A stretch of DNA of 52,646 nucleotides from Bacteroidota bacterium (GCA_030684645.1 JAUXUF010000230.1:1-52646), one strand, 5' to 3'. Counted from the first letter of the stretch, positions 36,041 to 45,328 are shown. The notes: generated by a model not told the origin, from the sequence alone. Made by a program: numbers and translations.

Positions 36041-36925
36041 TCATCTTTCACACCTCACCAAAATTTTCTCTGTATCAAGCTTTACAGTTGCAGGAACTTT
36101 CAATTTTCCGGGTTCTCCGTCAAAATGTAAAACCTGAGTGTTAGTAATTTCCAGATCAATTTGCCTGGCCTTGTAACAATCTACAAACGGTAATTTAGGG
36201 ACGAATCCGGCAAAAAGTGCCAATGCAAAAACAGGCATCCATATTTTAGCGAACTTTTTCACGACTACCACATCAATTAATCCATCGGTCATGCTGGCAT
36301 CCGGAGCAATAAACGCATTATTCCCGAATTGGGATGCATTGGCAAAAGTGATCAGGAACACCGGTTCTTCGATTTGAACACTGTCAATTTTCATCCGAAC
36401 ATCAAGCGGTTTATAAAAGAGACTCTCCTTAACCACTAACTTTACATATCTCAAAAAACCCCGCGATGAGGTCAGACTCATCTGATCCGCTATATGGGCA
36501 TCGAAACCAATTCCACAGGTACACAGAAAGCGCTGCTCATTCAATTTACATACGTCTAACTGAAGGTTTTTTCCGTTTATTAAAGTGTCTGCACTTTTTC
36601 GCATATTCATCGAAATTCCAAGTTCCCGGGCCAATCCATTGCCCGAACCTATCGGAATAATACCCATTGGGATGTTGGAACCAATTAGTCCCTGAGCAAC
36701 TTCATTTACGGTTCCGTCGCCTCCCACAGCGACCACCAGATCAAAACCGTCAGCTGAAGCTTTTACCGCAAGTTCAGTGGCATGTCCGGGATGATTTGTA
36801 AAGGAATATTCAACAGAATAACCTTTCCTCTTTAATATCGGAACAGCAATATCAATAGCCCGGACCCCTTTTTTGTGGCCCGCATTATTGTTGATAATCA
36901 GAAATATTTTTTTCTGTGCCGTCAT
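36041..36925 (-). CDS. Diacylglycerol/lipid kinase family protein (YegS/DgkB-like)
   Basis: 294 aa, cytosolic or peripheral. The DAGK catalytic domain is recognised by IINNNAGHKKG at the N-terminus, VVAVGGDGTVNEVAQGL (the nucleotide-binding GGDGT motif) and GIIPIGSGNGLARELGI. The C-terminal domain holds CGIGFDAHIAD and the DGLIDVVVVKK segment. It phosphorylates a lipid (diacylglycerol, sphingosine-like base or similar); the substrate cannot be told from sequence, though Bacteroidota do make sphingolipids. A TACTTTTG -7-like box lies on the minus strand at 36994-37001. Confidence 0.9.
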   Translation of the reverse strand: MTAQKKIFLIINNNAGHKKGVRAIDIAVPILKRKGYSVEYSFTNHPGHATELAVKASADGFDLVVAVGGDGTVNEVAQGLIGSNIPMGIIPIGSGNGLARELGISMNMRKSADTLINGKNLQLDVCKLNEQRFLCTCGIGFDAHIADQMSLTSSRGFLRYVKLVVKESLFYKPLDVRMKIDSVQIEEPVFLITFANASQFGNNAFIAPDASMTDGLIDVVVVKKFAKIWMPVFALALFAGFVPKLPFVDCYKARQIDLEITNTQVLHFDGEPGKLKVPATVKLDTEKILVRCER

Positions 36926-37150
36926 TTGGGATTCTGATGGTTATTATTTTGGGATTTAGGTATGAAAAAATCGATTGAACTTCAGATGCGAGGCAAAAGT
37001 AATAAGACCATAGGATTTAGGGCACGTGACCTAAAAATAAATTCGGCACAGAGTTTTTGGTGAATTACATTCCGCTCAAAAAGAAATAGTTCCACTATTC
37101 ACAATTCAATGCGACAACTAACTGTATTCTATCACAATACCCCTTAATAC

Positions 37151-39739
37151 TTATTCATACCTAAACACAATTTCATCATTTTCGACCTCAACTTTCACTT
37201 TGCTGCGTTCTTCCATTCTTCCTGAAAGGATTTCACGGGATAAATCGTTGATCAGGTATTTTTGGAGCATACGTTTTACCGGTCGGGCGCCGTGTGTTGG
37301 ATCATAACCAACTGCGGCCAGCCAGTCGATGGCTTCTTCCGACATTTCGATGGTAAACTGCTTATTTGGAATACGCTGTATAATCAGGTTGAGCTGCAAT
37401 TTTACAATGTTTCGTACATCCTTCCGTGTCAGTGGCATAAACATGATCACTTCGTCAATCCGGTTCAGAAATTCGGGCGAAATGGTTTTCCGGAGCATAT
37501 CGAACAAATCTGTGCGGGTTTGTTCCTCAATTTGAGCGCGATTGTGTTCATTCATCTGCTCAAACCGGTCCTGAATCAGGTGCGAACCCAGGTTCGAAGT
37601 CATGATGATGATGGTATTCTTGAAATTGGCTACCCGTCCTTTGTTATCGGTGAGGCGGCCATCGTCGAGCACTTGGAGCAAAACGTTAAAAACATCCGGA
37701 TGAGCCTTTTCAATTTCGTCAAAAAGGATCACTGAATAAGGTTTACGGCGAACTGCTTCGGTCAATTGACCGCCTTCGTCATAGCCAACGTATCCGGGAG
37801 GCGAACCAATGAGCCGGGTCACTGAGAACTTTTCCTGGTATTCCGACATATCAATGCGGGTCAGCATATTATCATCGTCGAACAGGTATTCGGCCAAAGC
37901 TTTTGCAAGTTCAGTTTTTCCGACACCGGTCGATCCTAAAAAGATGAAGGACCCAATGGGTCGTTTTTCATCCTGAAGCCCAGCCCTGCTCCGCCGCACA
38001 GCATCTGCAACCGCACGGATAGCTTCATGCTGGCCAATCACACGGTGGTGTAGTTCATCTTCGAGATGCAACAATTTTTCGCGCTCACTCTGCAACATCC
38101 GGGCGACCGGTATGCCGGTCCAGCGTGAAACAATTTGCGAAATATCTTCCGCATCGACCTCTTCCTTAATCAAATGTTGATCTTTATTGCTGCTTAATTC
38201 TGCTTTTAGTTTTTCAATTTCAGATTCTGATTCACGGATTTTGCCGTACCTGATTTCAGCCACACGTCCAAAGTCGCCCGATCGTTCAGCATTTTCAGCT
38301 TCCAGTTTCAGCGATTCGATTTCCTGTTTCTTTTGCTGAATACCGTCGATCAGCGATTTTTCGAGTTGCCACTGAGCCCTGAATTTGGATTGTTCCTGTT
38401 TGAGATTGGCAATCTCTTCGTTCAGAAAAGAGAGCTTCTTTTCATCTTTCTCGCGTTTGATGGCTTCCCGCTCGATCTCGAACTGCATGATTTTCCGGTC
38501 AATTTCATCGAGTTCCTGCGGTACCGAATCCATCTCCAAACGCAAACGTGCAGCGGCTTCGTCCATCAGGTCGATGGCTTTGTCGGGTAAAAACCGTTCG
38601 GTGATATACCGTTGTGACAGTTCAACCGAAGCAATGATCGCCTCATCTTTAATCCGGACTTTGTGGTGATTTTCGTACCGTTCCTTAAGTCCGCGCAGGA
38701 TTGCAATAGCGCTCAGGGTATCCGGTTCGTCCACATTTACAATCTGGAAACGGCGTTCCAGCGCTTTATCTTTTTCGAAATATTTCTGGTATTCATTCAG
38801 GGTTGTCGCCCCGATGGCACGCAGTTCACCGCGGGCCAATGCAGGTTTCAGGATATTGGCGGCATCCATGGCCCCTTCGCTTTTACCGGCTCCCACCAGC
38901 GTGTGAATTTCGTCGATAAACAGAACAATTTCGCCATCAGCATTGATTACCTCGTTAACGACCGCCTTCAGCCGTTCTTCGAATTCGCCTTTGTATTTGG
39001 CCCCGGCAATCAAAGCGCCCATGTCGAGCGAAAAAAGCTGTTTCGATTTCAGGTTTTCTGGTACGTCGCCACGAACAATGCGCTGAGCCAAACCTTCTGC
39101 AATGGCAGTCTTCCCTGTTCCAGGCTCGCCAATCAGGATCGGGTTATTTTTGGTTCTTCGGGATAAAATCTGAAGGATGCGCCGGATTTCATCATCACGG
39201 CCAATCACTGGATCAAGCTTTCCTTCCCGGGCCCGCTGATTCAGGTTTACCGCAAACCGATTCAGCGAATCAAATTTATCTTCGGCACTCTGGCTATCCA
39301 CCTTGGCGCCTTTCCGGAGCTCTTTGACCGCGATTTCCAACTCTTTTTTACTAATTCCTGAATCTTTCAGTAAGCGGCTAATGGTATCGCCGGTATCCAA
39401 AAGCCCCATCAGGATGTGCTCAACTGAAACAAACTGGTCGTTCATTTCCTGCATGATGGCGATGGACTTTTGCAATGCTTTATTAGCATCCGCCGATAAA
39501 TAGGGTTCGCCTCCTGTAACTTTGGGATAGCTTTCGACAATGCGGTCGAGCGCCTGCTGAATGACCACTGGATTTGCTCCCAGCTTTTTCAGCAAAAAAC
39601 CGGTCACATTTTCAGCTTCATGAAAAAGTCCTTTCAGGATATGACCCGTTTCAATGGCTTGCTGCTTATTGCCCTGAGCCACTACAAAAGCATGTTGAAC
39701 AGCTTCCTGTGATTTGATAGTGAAATTATTGAAGTTCAT
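37151..39739 (-). CDS. clpB: ClpB protein disaggregase
   Basis: Hexameric AAA+ chaperone that works with DnaK to dissolve aggregates. 862 aa from the ATG at 39739 ([18 protein letters not shown]). It has an N-terminal repeat domain, then D1 with Walker A GEPGTGKT (about residue 205) and Walker [10 protein letters not shown]. The coiled-coil middle domain (about 400-530, [20 protein letters not shown]) distinguishes ClpB from ClpA/ClpC, and no ClpP-binding IGL/IGF tripeptide loop was noticed. D2 has Walker A GSTGVGKT and [13 protein letters not shown]. The frame is open 30 codons upstream, but without family similarity. A pair of palindromic boxes lies 127-160 bp upstream. Confidence 0.95.
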   Translation of the reverse strand: MNFNNFTIKSQEAVQHAFVVAQGNKQQAIETGHILKGLFHEAENVTGFLLKKLGANPVVIQQALDRIVESYPKVTGGEPYLSADANKALQKSIAIMQEMNDQFVSVEHILMGLLDTGDTISRLLKDSGISKKELEIAVKELRKGAKVDSQSAEDKFDSLNRFAVNLNQRAREGKLDPVIGRDDEIRRILQILSRRTKNNPILIGEPGTGKTAIAEGLAQRIVRGDVPENLKSKQLFSLDMGALIAGAKYKGEFEERLKAVVNEVINADGEIVLFIDEIHTLVGAGKSEGAMDAANILKPALARGELRAIGATTLNEYQKYFEKDKALERRFQIVNVDEPDTLSAIAILRGLKERYENHHKVRIKDEAIIASVELSQRYITERFLPDKAIDLMDEAAARLRLEMDSVPQELDEIDRKIMQFEIEREAIKREKDEKKLSFLNEEIANLKQEQSKFRAQWQLEKSLIDGIQQKKQEIESLKLEAENAERSGDFGRVAEIRYGKIRESESEIEKLKAELSSNKDQHLIKEEVDAEDISQIVSRWTGIPVARMLQSEREKLLHLEDELHHRVIGQHEAIRAVADAVRRSRAGLQDEKRPIGSFIFLGSTGVGKTELAKALAEYLFDDDNMLTRIDMSEYQEKFSVTRLIGSPPGYVGYDEGGQLTEAVRRKPYSVILFDEIEKAHPDVFNVLLQVLDDGRLTDNKGRVANFKNTIIIMTSNLGSHLIQDRFEQMNEHNRAQIEEQTRTDLFDMLRKTISPEFLNRIDEVIMFMPLTRKDVRNIVKLQLNLIIQRIPNKQFTIEMSEEAIDWLAAVGYDPTHGARPVKRMLQKYLINDLSREILSGRMEERSKVKVEVENDEIVFRYE

Positions 39740-39865
39740 CTTGTGAAATTGAATGTTTATGGCATAAATGATACGCTGTGCGAGTTTCAATAGTTTTGCC
39801 AATTGAAATAACAAAGAGTTGAAGGACAATTTGACCGGGGAATAAATGAGAATAGGAAGTATCTT

Positions 39866-39899
39866 CTGACAAAGGCCAGCAAATATGGCAATTTTGACA
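39866..39899. promoter_or_regulatory. Pair of imperfect palindromes upstream of clpB
   Basis: CTGACAAAGGCCAG (39866-39879) and TGGCAATTTTGACA (39886-39899) are each 14-bp imperfect dyads of TGnCA type, 6 bp apart. The minus strand here also contains CATATTTG, one mismatch from the -7 consensus. The location fits a stress-regulated clpB promoter or operator; no CIRCE element is present. Candidate only. Confidence 0.35.
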
Positions 39900-39908
39900 T
39901 TCCGGGAA

Positions 39909-39993
39909 TAAAAAAAGGGATGAAAACCTTCACCCCTTTTCTCACAAAACCAAACTTATTTCTATGAAAAAAAACTAACCTCTTTCTATTGCT
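39909..39993 (-). ncRNA. Candidate small RNA 1 (tandem pair, clpB-proximal copy)
   Basis: On the minus strand a promoter at 39999-40023 is followed by about 85 nt that end in a textbook terminator: AAAAGGGGTGAA, GGTT loop, TTCATCCCTTTT, then a T-run. Internally it shares TTTTTTTTCATAGAAATA and the preceding GTTAG with the copy at 40094-40187. There is no reading frame of note on this strand. Transcript ends are predicted from the promoter and terminator, not observed. It stops 170 bp before clpB. Confidence 0.6.
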
Positions 39994-39998
39994 CAGGA

Positions 39999-40023
39999 CA
40001 AATATAATCACGGATTACGTTAA
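39999..40023 (-). promoter_or_regulatory. Promoter of candidate small RNA 1
   Basis: Minus strand TTAACG (40018-40023), 11-bp gap, TATATTTG (39999-40006). The -7 element is a perfect TAnnTTTG. The same TTAACG-N11-TAnnTTTG layout occurs at the second copy. A TTTG further upstream is 27 bp away, too far for the usual -33 spacing. Confidence 0.6.
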
Positions 40024-40093
40024 TACATATGAATCAAAGTTAAAGAAACTTAAAAGATATGATTCGCAGGATTATCAGCAAATTTCTCAGAAG

Positions 40094-40187
40094 TAAAAAA
40101 AGGATGGCCTGTGCCATCCTTTTCTACCTAACCTAACCTAACCTAACCTATTTCTATGAAAAAAACCTAACTTTTTGCTTTTTACTA
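40094..40187 (-). ncRNA. Candidate small RNA 2 (tandem pair, ppdK-proximal copy)
   Basis: About 94 nt on the minus strand. It begins just after the promoter at 40193-40217, contains GTTAGGTTTTTTTCATAGAA like copy 1, then a GGTTA pentamer repeated about five times (plus-strand CCTAA, 40127-40151). It ends in the perfect terminator AAAAGGATGGC, loop ACAG, GCCATCCTTTT plus T-run (40095-40124). The pentamer run is degenerate in copy 1. On the plus strand the shared block reads as a four-codon MKKT/MKKN mini-ORF in the two copies, which I consider incidental. Confidence 0.6.
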
Positions 40188-40192
40188 CTCTG

Positions 40193-40217
40193 CAAAAATA
40201 CAACCGTTAATCGTTAA
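40193..40217 (-). promoter_or_regulatory. Promoter of candidate small RNA 2
   Basis: Minus strand TTAACG (40212-40217), 11-bp gap, TATTTTTG (40193-40200). Same spacing as copy 1. A second TTAACG overlaps the gap (40205-40210). Confidence 0.6.
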
Positions 40218-40279
40218 CTTCTATCAAGGATAGTTAAGTAATGTTAAGATTATTAAGAATTAAAAATGACGAACGGTTT

Positions 40280-40308
40280 TTTGCTTCATAAAGGAATACT
40301 TATATTTG
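40280..40308 (+). promoter_or_regulatory. Promoter of ppdK
   Basis: TTTG (40280-40283), 17-bp spacer, TATATTTG (40301-40308), a very good match to the Bacteroidota housekeeping promoter. Transcription would start near 40315, giving a leader of about 110 nt that includes AAGGGTGTGAAG. Confidence 0.78.
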
Positions 40309-40425
40309 CACCGCTTACCCTGAAAAACAATTTTGATTGTATTTTTTCAAGGGTGTGAAGAGATATTTAAAATACAATAATTTTGCTAATTAAAAAGATA
40401 TCAATAATTTATAAAATAAAACTCT

Positions 40426-43149
40426 ATGACAAAGTACGTTTATACGTTCGGAAACGGTGCAGCTGAAGGAAAAGCTGATATGAAAAATCTACTCGGAGGT
40501 AAAGGTGCGAACCTGGCAGAAATGAACCTCATTGGCGTTCCTGTTCCTCCTGGATTCACTATCACCACTGATGTTTGTACCATTTACAATAAACTGGGTC
40601 GGGAACATGTGGTCGAACTTCTTAAAGCTGACGTTGAAGCTGCCATTGCTCAAGTTGAAAAACAAACCGGAGGTAAATTCGGTGATGCAACAAATCCGCT
40701 TTTAGTTTCAGTACGTTCAGGCGCACGTGCCTCCATGCCTGGAATGATGGATACCATTCTGAACCTCGGGTTGAATGACACCGTAGTGGAAGGTATGGCC
40801 AAAAAGACCAACAACCCACGTTTTGTTTGGGATAGCTACCGCCGTTTTGTACAAATGTATGGCGATGTGGTTCTCGACATGAAACCAACTTCAAAAATCG
40901 ACATCGATCCTTTCGAAGAAATTTTGGAAGAAGTTAAGCATCAGGAGAATGTTATTAACGACAACGAGCTTTCGGTTGATGCTCTAAAAAAACTGGTAAC
41001 CAAATTTAAAGCTGCAGTAAAAGCGAAAACTGGCCACGATTTTCCTGAAAGTTCATACGAACAACTTTGGGGAGCCGTTTGTGCAGTGTTCAACAGCTGG
41101 ATGAATGACCGGGCTATCTATTACCGTCAGCTGAACCAGATTCCTGAAGAATGGGGAACAGCAGTTAGCGTGCAGGCCATGGTATTTGGCAACATGGGAC
41201 TTACTTCTGCTACAGGGGTATGCTTTAGCCGCGATGCCGGAACTGGTGAAAACATGTTCAATGGCGAATATTTGATCAATGCCCAGGGCGAAGATGTGGT
41301 GGCAGGTATTCGTACACCTCAGCAGATCACTATTGAAGGTTCAAAACGCTGGGCTGTACTGGCCGGAGTTTCTGAAGCCGACCGTGCTGCAAAATTTCCA
41401 TCGCTCCAGGAAGCTATGCCTGAAATGTACAATGAGTTGTTCACCATTCAGAATAAACTTGAAAAATATTTCAAGGATATGCAGGATATGGAATTCACCA
41501 TTCAGGAAGGTAAAATGTGGATGCTGCAGACCCGTAACGGAAAACGTACCGGCGCTGCCATGGTACAAATTGCCATCGACATGCTTAAAGAAGGATTGAT
41601 TGATGAAAAAACTGCTCTTCTCCGCGTCGAACCTAATAAATTAGACGAATTATTACACCCTGTTTTCGATAAAAGCGCGATCAAAGCAGCCAAAGTTTTG
41701 GCTAAAGGATTACCTGCATCTCCGGGTGCAGCTACCGGCCAGATCGTTTTCTTTGCTGACGAAGCTGAAGAATGGGTAGCACAAGGTAAAAAGGTAGTTT
41801 TGGTCCGTATCGAAACTTCTCCTGAAGACCTTCGCGGTATGAACGTGGCCAAAGGTATTCTGACTGCCCGTGGCGGTATGACCTCGCACGCTGCAGTTGT
41901 TGCGCGCGGAATGGGTAAATGCTGCGTTTCGGGTGCAGGTGCACTGCAGATTGATTACAAGTTACGCACCATGACAGTTGGCGGAAAGACTTTTCAGGAA
42001 GGCGATTTCATCTCACTAAACGGAACCACCGGCGAAGTTTATGAAGGTAAGATTGCAACGATCGATCCTGAACTGAGCGGCTACTTCGGCGAATTAATGA
42101 CCATTGCCGATAAATATAAACGGATGTCGGTGCGTACCAATGCCGATACACCAAAAGACGCTCAGATTGCCCGCAATTTTGGCGCTCAGGGTATCGGGTT
42201 GACCCGTACAGAACACATGTTCTTCGAAGGCGAACGTATTAAAGCCATGCGCGAAATGATCTTAGCCGACGATGTTGCCGGACGCGAACTGGCCCTCGAA
42301 AAATTACTGCCTATGCAACGCAGCGACTTTGAGGGTATTTTCGAAGCCATGGCCGGTTATGGTGTAACCATTCGTTTGCTCGATCCGCCACTGCACGAAT
42401 TTGTTCCTCACGAAGAAGCCAACCAGTTGGAAATGGCCAAAGAAATGGGCATTTCGGTTGAGCAGGTTAAACACAAAGTGGAATCGTTACATGAGTTTAA
42501 CCCAATGTTGGGCCACCGTGGTTGCCGTTTGGGAATTACTTATCCTGAAATTACCGCCATGCAGTCTCGCGCCATCATCGAAGCTGCACTTAACCTGAAG
42601 GCTAAAGGTGTTGATGCCCGTCCGGAAATTATGGTTCCGCTGGTTGGTACAGTAGCCGAGTTGAAAAACCAGACCGAAATCATCCGTGCCACTGCTGAAA
42701 AAGTATTTGCTGAAAAAGGCGACCGCATCGACTACCAGGTGGGTACCATGATCGAAATTCCACGTGCGGCTTTAACTGCCGACCACATTGCTGCCGAAGC
42801 TGACTTCTTCTCATTCGGAACCAACGATCTAACCCAAATGACTTTGGGTTACTCGCGCGACGATGCCGGAAAATTCTTACCTGACTATCTGAACAGAGGC
42901 ATCCTGAAACAGGATCCATTCCAGGTGTTGGATCAGAATGGTGTTGGACTCTTGATGGAAATTGGGGTTACACGTGGTCGTTCGGCAAAATCCAATCTGA
43001 AAATTGGTATTTGTGGCGAACATGGTGGTGAACCAAGTTCGGTTGAATTCTGTGATAAATTAGGAATGAACTACGTAAGTTGTTCTCCTTATCGCGTGCC
43101 GATTGCACGTTTGGCTGCTGCCCAGGCAAACATCAAACACGCCAAATAA
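40426..43149 (+). CDS. ppdK: Pyruvate, phosphate dikinase
   Basis: Interconverts pyruvate, ATP and Pi with phosphoenolpyruvate, AMP and PPi, a reversible glycolysis/gluconeogenesis step often used by anaerobes with PPi-linked energy metabolism. 907 aa. The ATP-grasp N-terminal domain starts VYTFGNGAAEGKADMKNLLGGKGANLAEM. The swivelling phosphohistidine domain holds His488 in GGMTSHAAVVARGMGKCC. The C-terminal PEP/pyruvate barrel ends with Cys863 in ICGEHGGEPSSVEFC. GTNDLTQMTLGYSRDDA is the PEP-utilising enzyme signature. Monocistronic, with its own promoter upstream and a strong terminator downstream. Confidence 0.96.
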   Translation: MTKYVYTFGNGAAEGKADMKNLLGGKGANLAEMNLIGVPVPPGFTITTDVCTIYNKLGREHVVELLKADVEAAIAQVEKQTGGKFGDATNPLLVSVRSGARASMPGMMDTILNLGLNDTVVEGMAKKTNNPRFVWDSYRRFVQMYGDVVLDMKPTSKIDIDPFEEILEEVKHQENVINDNELSVDALKKLVTKFKAAVKAKTGHDFPESSYEQLWGAVCAVFNSWMNDRAIYYRQLNQIPEEWGTAVSVQAMVFGNMGLTSATGVCFSRDAGTGENMFNGEYLINAQGEDVVAGIRTPQQITIEGSKRWAVLAGVSEADRAAKFPSLQEAMPEMYNELFTIQNKLEKYFKDMQDMEFTIQEGKMWMLQTRNGKRTGAAMVQIAIDMLKEGLIDEKTALLRVEPNKLDELLHPVFDKSAIKAAKVLAKGLPASPGAATGQIVFFADEAEEWVAQGKKVVLVRIETSPEDLRGMNVAKGILTARGGMTSHAAVVARGMGKCCVSGAGALQIDYKLRTMTVGGKTFQEGDFISLNGTTGEVYEGKIATIDPELSGYFGELMTIADKYKRMSVRTNADTPKDAQIARNFGAQGIGLTRTEHMFFEGERIKAMREMILADDVAGRELALEKLLPMQRSDFEGIFEAMAGYGVTIRLLDPPLHEFVPHEEANQLEMAKEMGISVEQVKHKVESLHEFNPMLGHRGCRLGITYPEITAMQSRAIIEAALNLKAKGVDARPEIMVPLVGTVAELKNQTEIIRATAEKVFAEKGDRIDYQVGTMIEIPRAALTADHIAAEADFFSFGTNDLTQMTLGYSRDDAGKFLPDYLNRGILKQDPFQVLDQNGVGLLMEIGVTRGRSAKSNLKIGICGEHGGEPSSVEFCDKLGMNYVSCSPYRVPIARLAAAQANIKHAK

Positions 43150-43190
43150 CAAGAACTGAATTGCTGATAAATCAGCAAACAAACTGAATA

Positions 43191-43226
43191 AAAAGGGAAC
43201 AATCCGAAAGGGTTGTTCCCTTTTGC
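43191..43226 (+). terminator. Rho-independent terminator of ppdK
   Basis: AAAAGGGAACAATCC and GGGTTGTTCCCTTTT with a GAAA loop (43191-43224). A smaller hairpin TTGCTGATAAATCAGCAA precedes it at 43161-43178. The remaining bases to 43464 hold no gene. Confidence 0.9.
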
Positions 43227-43464
43227 ATTTCAGGAAGATTGAAGTTTTTAAACAAGTGTTGGTTTAACACCTTTCTCGCTTGAACTGGGAGGTAAAAATC
43301 CGTGTGTGGTAGCGGTTTCTTGATTTGGGCGTTGGGCATTTCTACAGTAACCACTTTCCTGTTTTTGTGGTCAAAAAAAAACAGGAGAACAAACTATTAT
43401 CATTACGGTATTTTAGATGGAACCATGCTCTTGCAAGGGTTCCTGGTTTTAGTGTTTTACTATC

Positions 43465-44736
43465 TTACTCACAATTAATATCTATCATTTCCTGAATCGA
43501 TTTACTGCAAACGGGGCAGAACACATCGATCCGGTGCAGGTTATTCATCAGACAATTAATCCACGGACGGTAAATTCCTTTCGAAACATAACCGCCGCCT
43601 TCATAAATGCCAAGTTTTTCATAATTCTCTGACAGAACCGGTGTTGGTATTGTTGGACCTTCGGGCAATAAACTTTTCCATTTTTTACCAAAATCGACCA
43701 ACGTTGTCAGGTTCGGTTCCCAGGGTTCCACATCGCTCGGATAAAATTCGGAATACTCAACACCCCCCACATATTCATCAGCCAGTCCCGCAAACAAATG
43801 ACCAAATTCATGGATGTAAATCTTCCCGGATTCATCAACATGATGAGCGGCGCTTATTCCGTAGAAATTATAAATAGCGCCACCTCCATATTTATCGGTA
43901 TTGGCCAGAATGTAAATGTAATCGTAGGGCGCATTTCCAGCCAAATCGCGTATGCCCTGGAAATCCTTAACCATCAGATAGCGTTCAGAATCGAATGTAT
44001 AATACGAGCTGTTCAACAGGGTTTTGTTCCAAATATTATCACCGGGAATATCCGGGCCAGATTCCTTCGATGGGGACCAAACACCACGGATATTGAATTT
44101 CTTTTTGTTTTCGGAATAAGGGGCATACGAAAAAAAATCTTCTGCAAATTTCAGGCAATCATCCTTGAAAAGCTTTTCCTGATTTTTGGTGTATCCCTCC
44201 GGAAGCAGAACGATGTCAACAGATGTAGCTGGATTTCCGGATTTCAGTACATCAAAAACCGGGAGTTTCTCTTGCTCATTTTTTATGAAATGGCTTTTCG
44301 GATCAACCGCATATTCGAACTTTTTCTCAAAAATCCCCTTCCGGTTGCGGCTTTGAATGGAAACAACCACCTTCTCGCGGGGGAAAGGCATGATAACCGA
44401 TTCAGGATAACAGCAGCCGGTAGTTTTTGCTTCCGGCGTAGATTGCCATTCGTCGAATAGGGTGCTATACCCTCGCGAATAGATTAATTCTCCGGAATCG
44501 ACAGTGTGTACTTCCATCAACTGATTTCCATAACCTTTGGTGTCTATCAGGTTTGTTTGTGAACCTGCCCAGTATGGTTCCTGAATCAGTTCATCAAAGA
44601 AAAACCGTTCTGTTTCCACATTTCCGCAATGATAATAATCGAGCCGAAGAGTCTTCGTCTCAAAGACTTTACTGAATTGGGCGTTTGACTGATGGACAAT
44701 AACCAAAATAAAGGCAATGAATAAAATATGTTTCAT
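43465..44736 (-). CDS. Secreted M64-family metallopeptidase
   Basis: 423 aa with a signal peptide (MKHILFIAFILVIVHQSNAQ), so periplasmic, surface or secreted. The zincin motif HEFGHLFAGLADEY fits the M64 (IgA peptidase-like) family, with VDIVLLPEGYTKNQ and DYIYILANTDKYGGGAIYN as further family blocks. An N-terminal beta-domain of about 150 residues precedes the catalytic domain. The C-terminus has INCLMNN and VFCPVCSKSIQEMI, possible structural disulfides. The M64 prototype cleaves IgA, but environmental members probably act on other proteins. A perfect promoter lies about 80 bp upstream. Confidence 0.88.
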   Translation of the reverse strand: MKHILFIAFILVIVHQSNAQFSKVFETKTLRLDYYHCGNVETERFFFDELIQEPYWAGSQTNLIDTKGYGNQLMEVHTVDSGELIYSRGYSTLFDEWQSTPEAKTTGCCYPESVIMPFPREKVVVSIQSRNRKGIFEKKFEYAVDPKSHFIKNEQEKLPVFDVLKSGNPATSVDIVLLPEGYTKNQEKLFKDDCLKFAEDFFSYAPYSENKKKFNIRGVWSPSKESGPDIPGDNIWNKTLLNSSYYTFDSERYLMVKDFQGIRDLAGNAPYDYIYILANTDKYGGGAIYNFYGISAAHHVDESGKIYIHEFGHLFAGLADEYVGGVEYSEFYPSDVEPWEPNLTTLVDFGKKWKSLLPEGPTIPTPVLSENYEKLGIYEGGGYVSKGIYRPWINCLMNNLHRIDVFCPVCSKSIQEMIDINCE

Positions 44737-44814
44737 TCAAAAAGATTTTAATGAAATAATGGACCAGTCTTCCGGAAATAGTGATGAAGTTAATTCAGGC
44801 TAATTCCGGGATAT

Positions 44815-44845
44815 CAAATATAGCAGAATAAAATCCTCAACCAAA
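44815..44845 (-). promoter_or_regulatory. Promoter of the M64 peptidase gene
   Basis: On the minus strand TTTG (44842-44845), 19-bp spacer, TATATTTG (44815-44822): an exact fit to TTTG-N19-TAnnTTTG. The predicted start site near 44809 leaves a leader of about 70 nt. Confidence 0.8.
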
Positions 44846-44897
44846 TGGGCTACAACAGGGTTAATAAATGTAAAATTTCAGTCTTCTTATCGGTTTG

Positions 44898-44930
44898 TTT
44901 GAATGGGTTAATGTTGAATGATTATTTTTG
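44898..44930 (+). promoter_or_regulatory. Promoter abutting the start codon of the small membrane protein gene
   Basis: TTTG (44898-44901), 21-bp spacer, TATTTTTG (44923-44930). Start-site distance in this phylum would put the first transcribed base at or next to the ATG at 44936, implying a leaderless or nearly leaderless mRNA. Confidence 0.55.
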
Positions 44931-44935
44931 TACTC

Positions 44936-45328
44936 ATGATCTATATCACCGGCATCCTTATAATCGTACTTATACTTGCCTTTTTCGTTCTTAGGAAGAA
45001 AGGCATTACTTCTGAAACAACATCGGAGAGTGAAGAAACTCAAAAGCTGGTCGCCTCGGATTGTTGCGGAGCACATGAAATCTGCGAATTCGACGAGTCT
45101 ATTTTTAAGGAAAAGGAGATCGTTTATTTTAACGACGAAGAACTCGACGAATTGCGTAATGTGCGCGAAGATCAGTTTACGGGCAGACAAATTGATGATT
45201 TGAGGGAAGTACTTTACACGCTTCGTCCTGATGAAATCGGCAAATGGCTGACCAGCATTGGTCTCCGTCATATTCATCTGCCAGCCATTCTCCAGCAGGA
45301 AGCCCGGCAGTTGATGGCCGAAAAATAG
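44936..45328 (+). CDS. Small membrane-anchored protein with a Cys/His cluster
   Basis: 130 aa from the ATG at 44936; the ATG at 44918 lies inside the -7 region and is rejected. One N-terminal membrane helix (MIYITGILIIVLILAFFVL) then a cytoplasmic charged tail. CCGAHEIC (about residues 43-50) could bind a metal. The second half, EKEIVYFNDEELDEL through DLREVLYTLRPDEIGKWLTSIGLRHIHLP, is a compact helical part that looks conserved in type, but I do not recognise a named family. It is followed after 184 bp by the flavin reductase-rubredoxin gene. Possible redox or metal-related role; very uncertain. Confidence 0.72.
   Translation: MIYITGILIIVLILAFFVLRKKGITSETTSESEETQKLVASDCCGAHEICEFDESIFKEKEIVYFNDEELDELRNVREDQFTGRQIDDLREVLYTLRPDEIGKWLTSIGLRHIHLPAILQQEARQLMAEK

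Noticed and set aside
39886-39899. Sigma-54 promoter at TGGCAATTTTGACA
   Set aside because: The GG/GC spacing required by sigma-54 is absent; a dyad fits better.
40126-40151. Telomere-like or CRISPR-like CCTAA repeat
   Set aside because: 5-bp units without spacers within a predicted transcript; no CRISPR features or cas genes.
39963-40171. Four-codon plus-strand mini-ORFs (MKKN and MKKT) as leader peptides
   Set aside because: Identical placement in both repeats is explained by shared minus-strand RNA sequence; no plus-strand promoter or attenuator layout towards ppdK was found.
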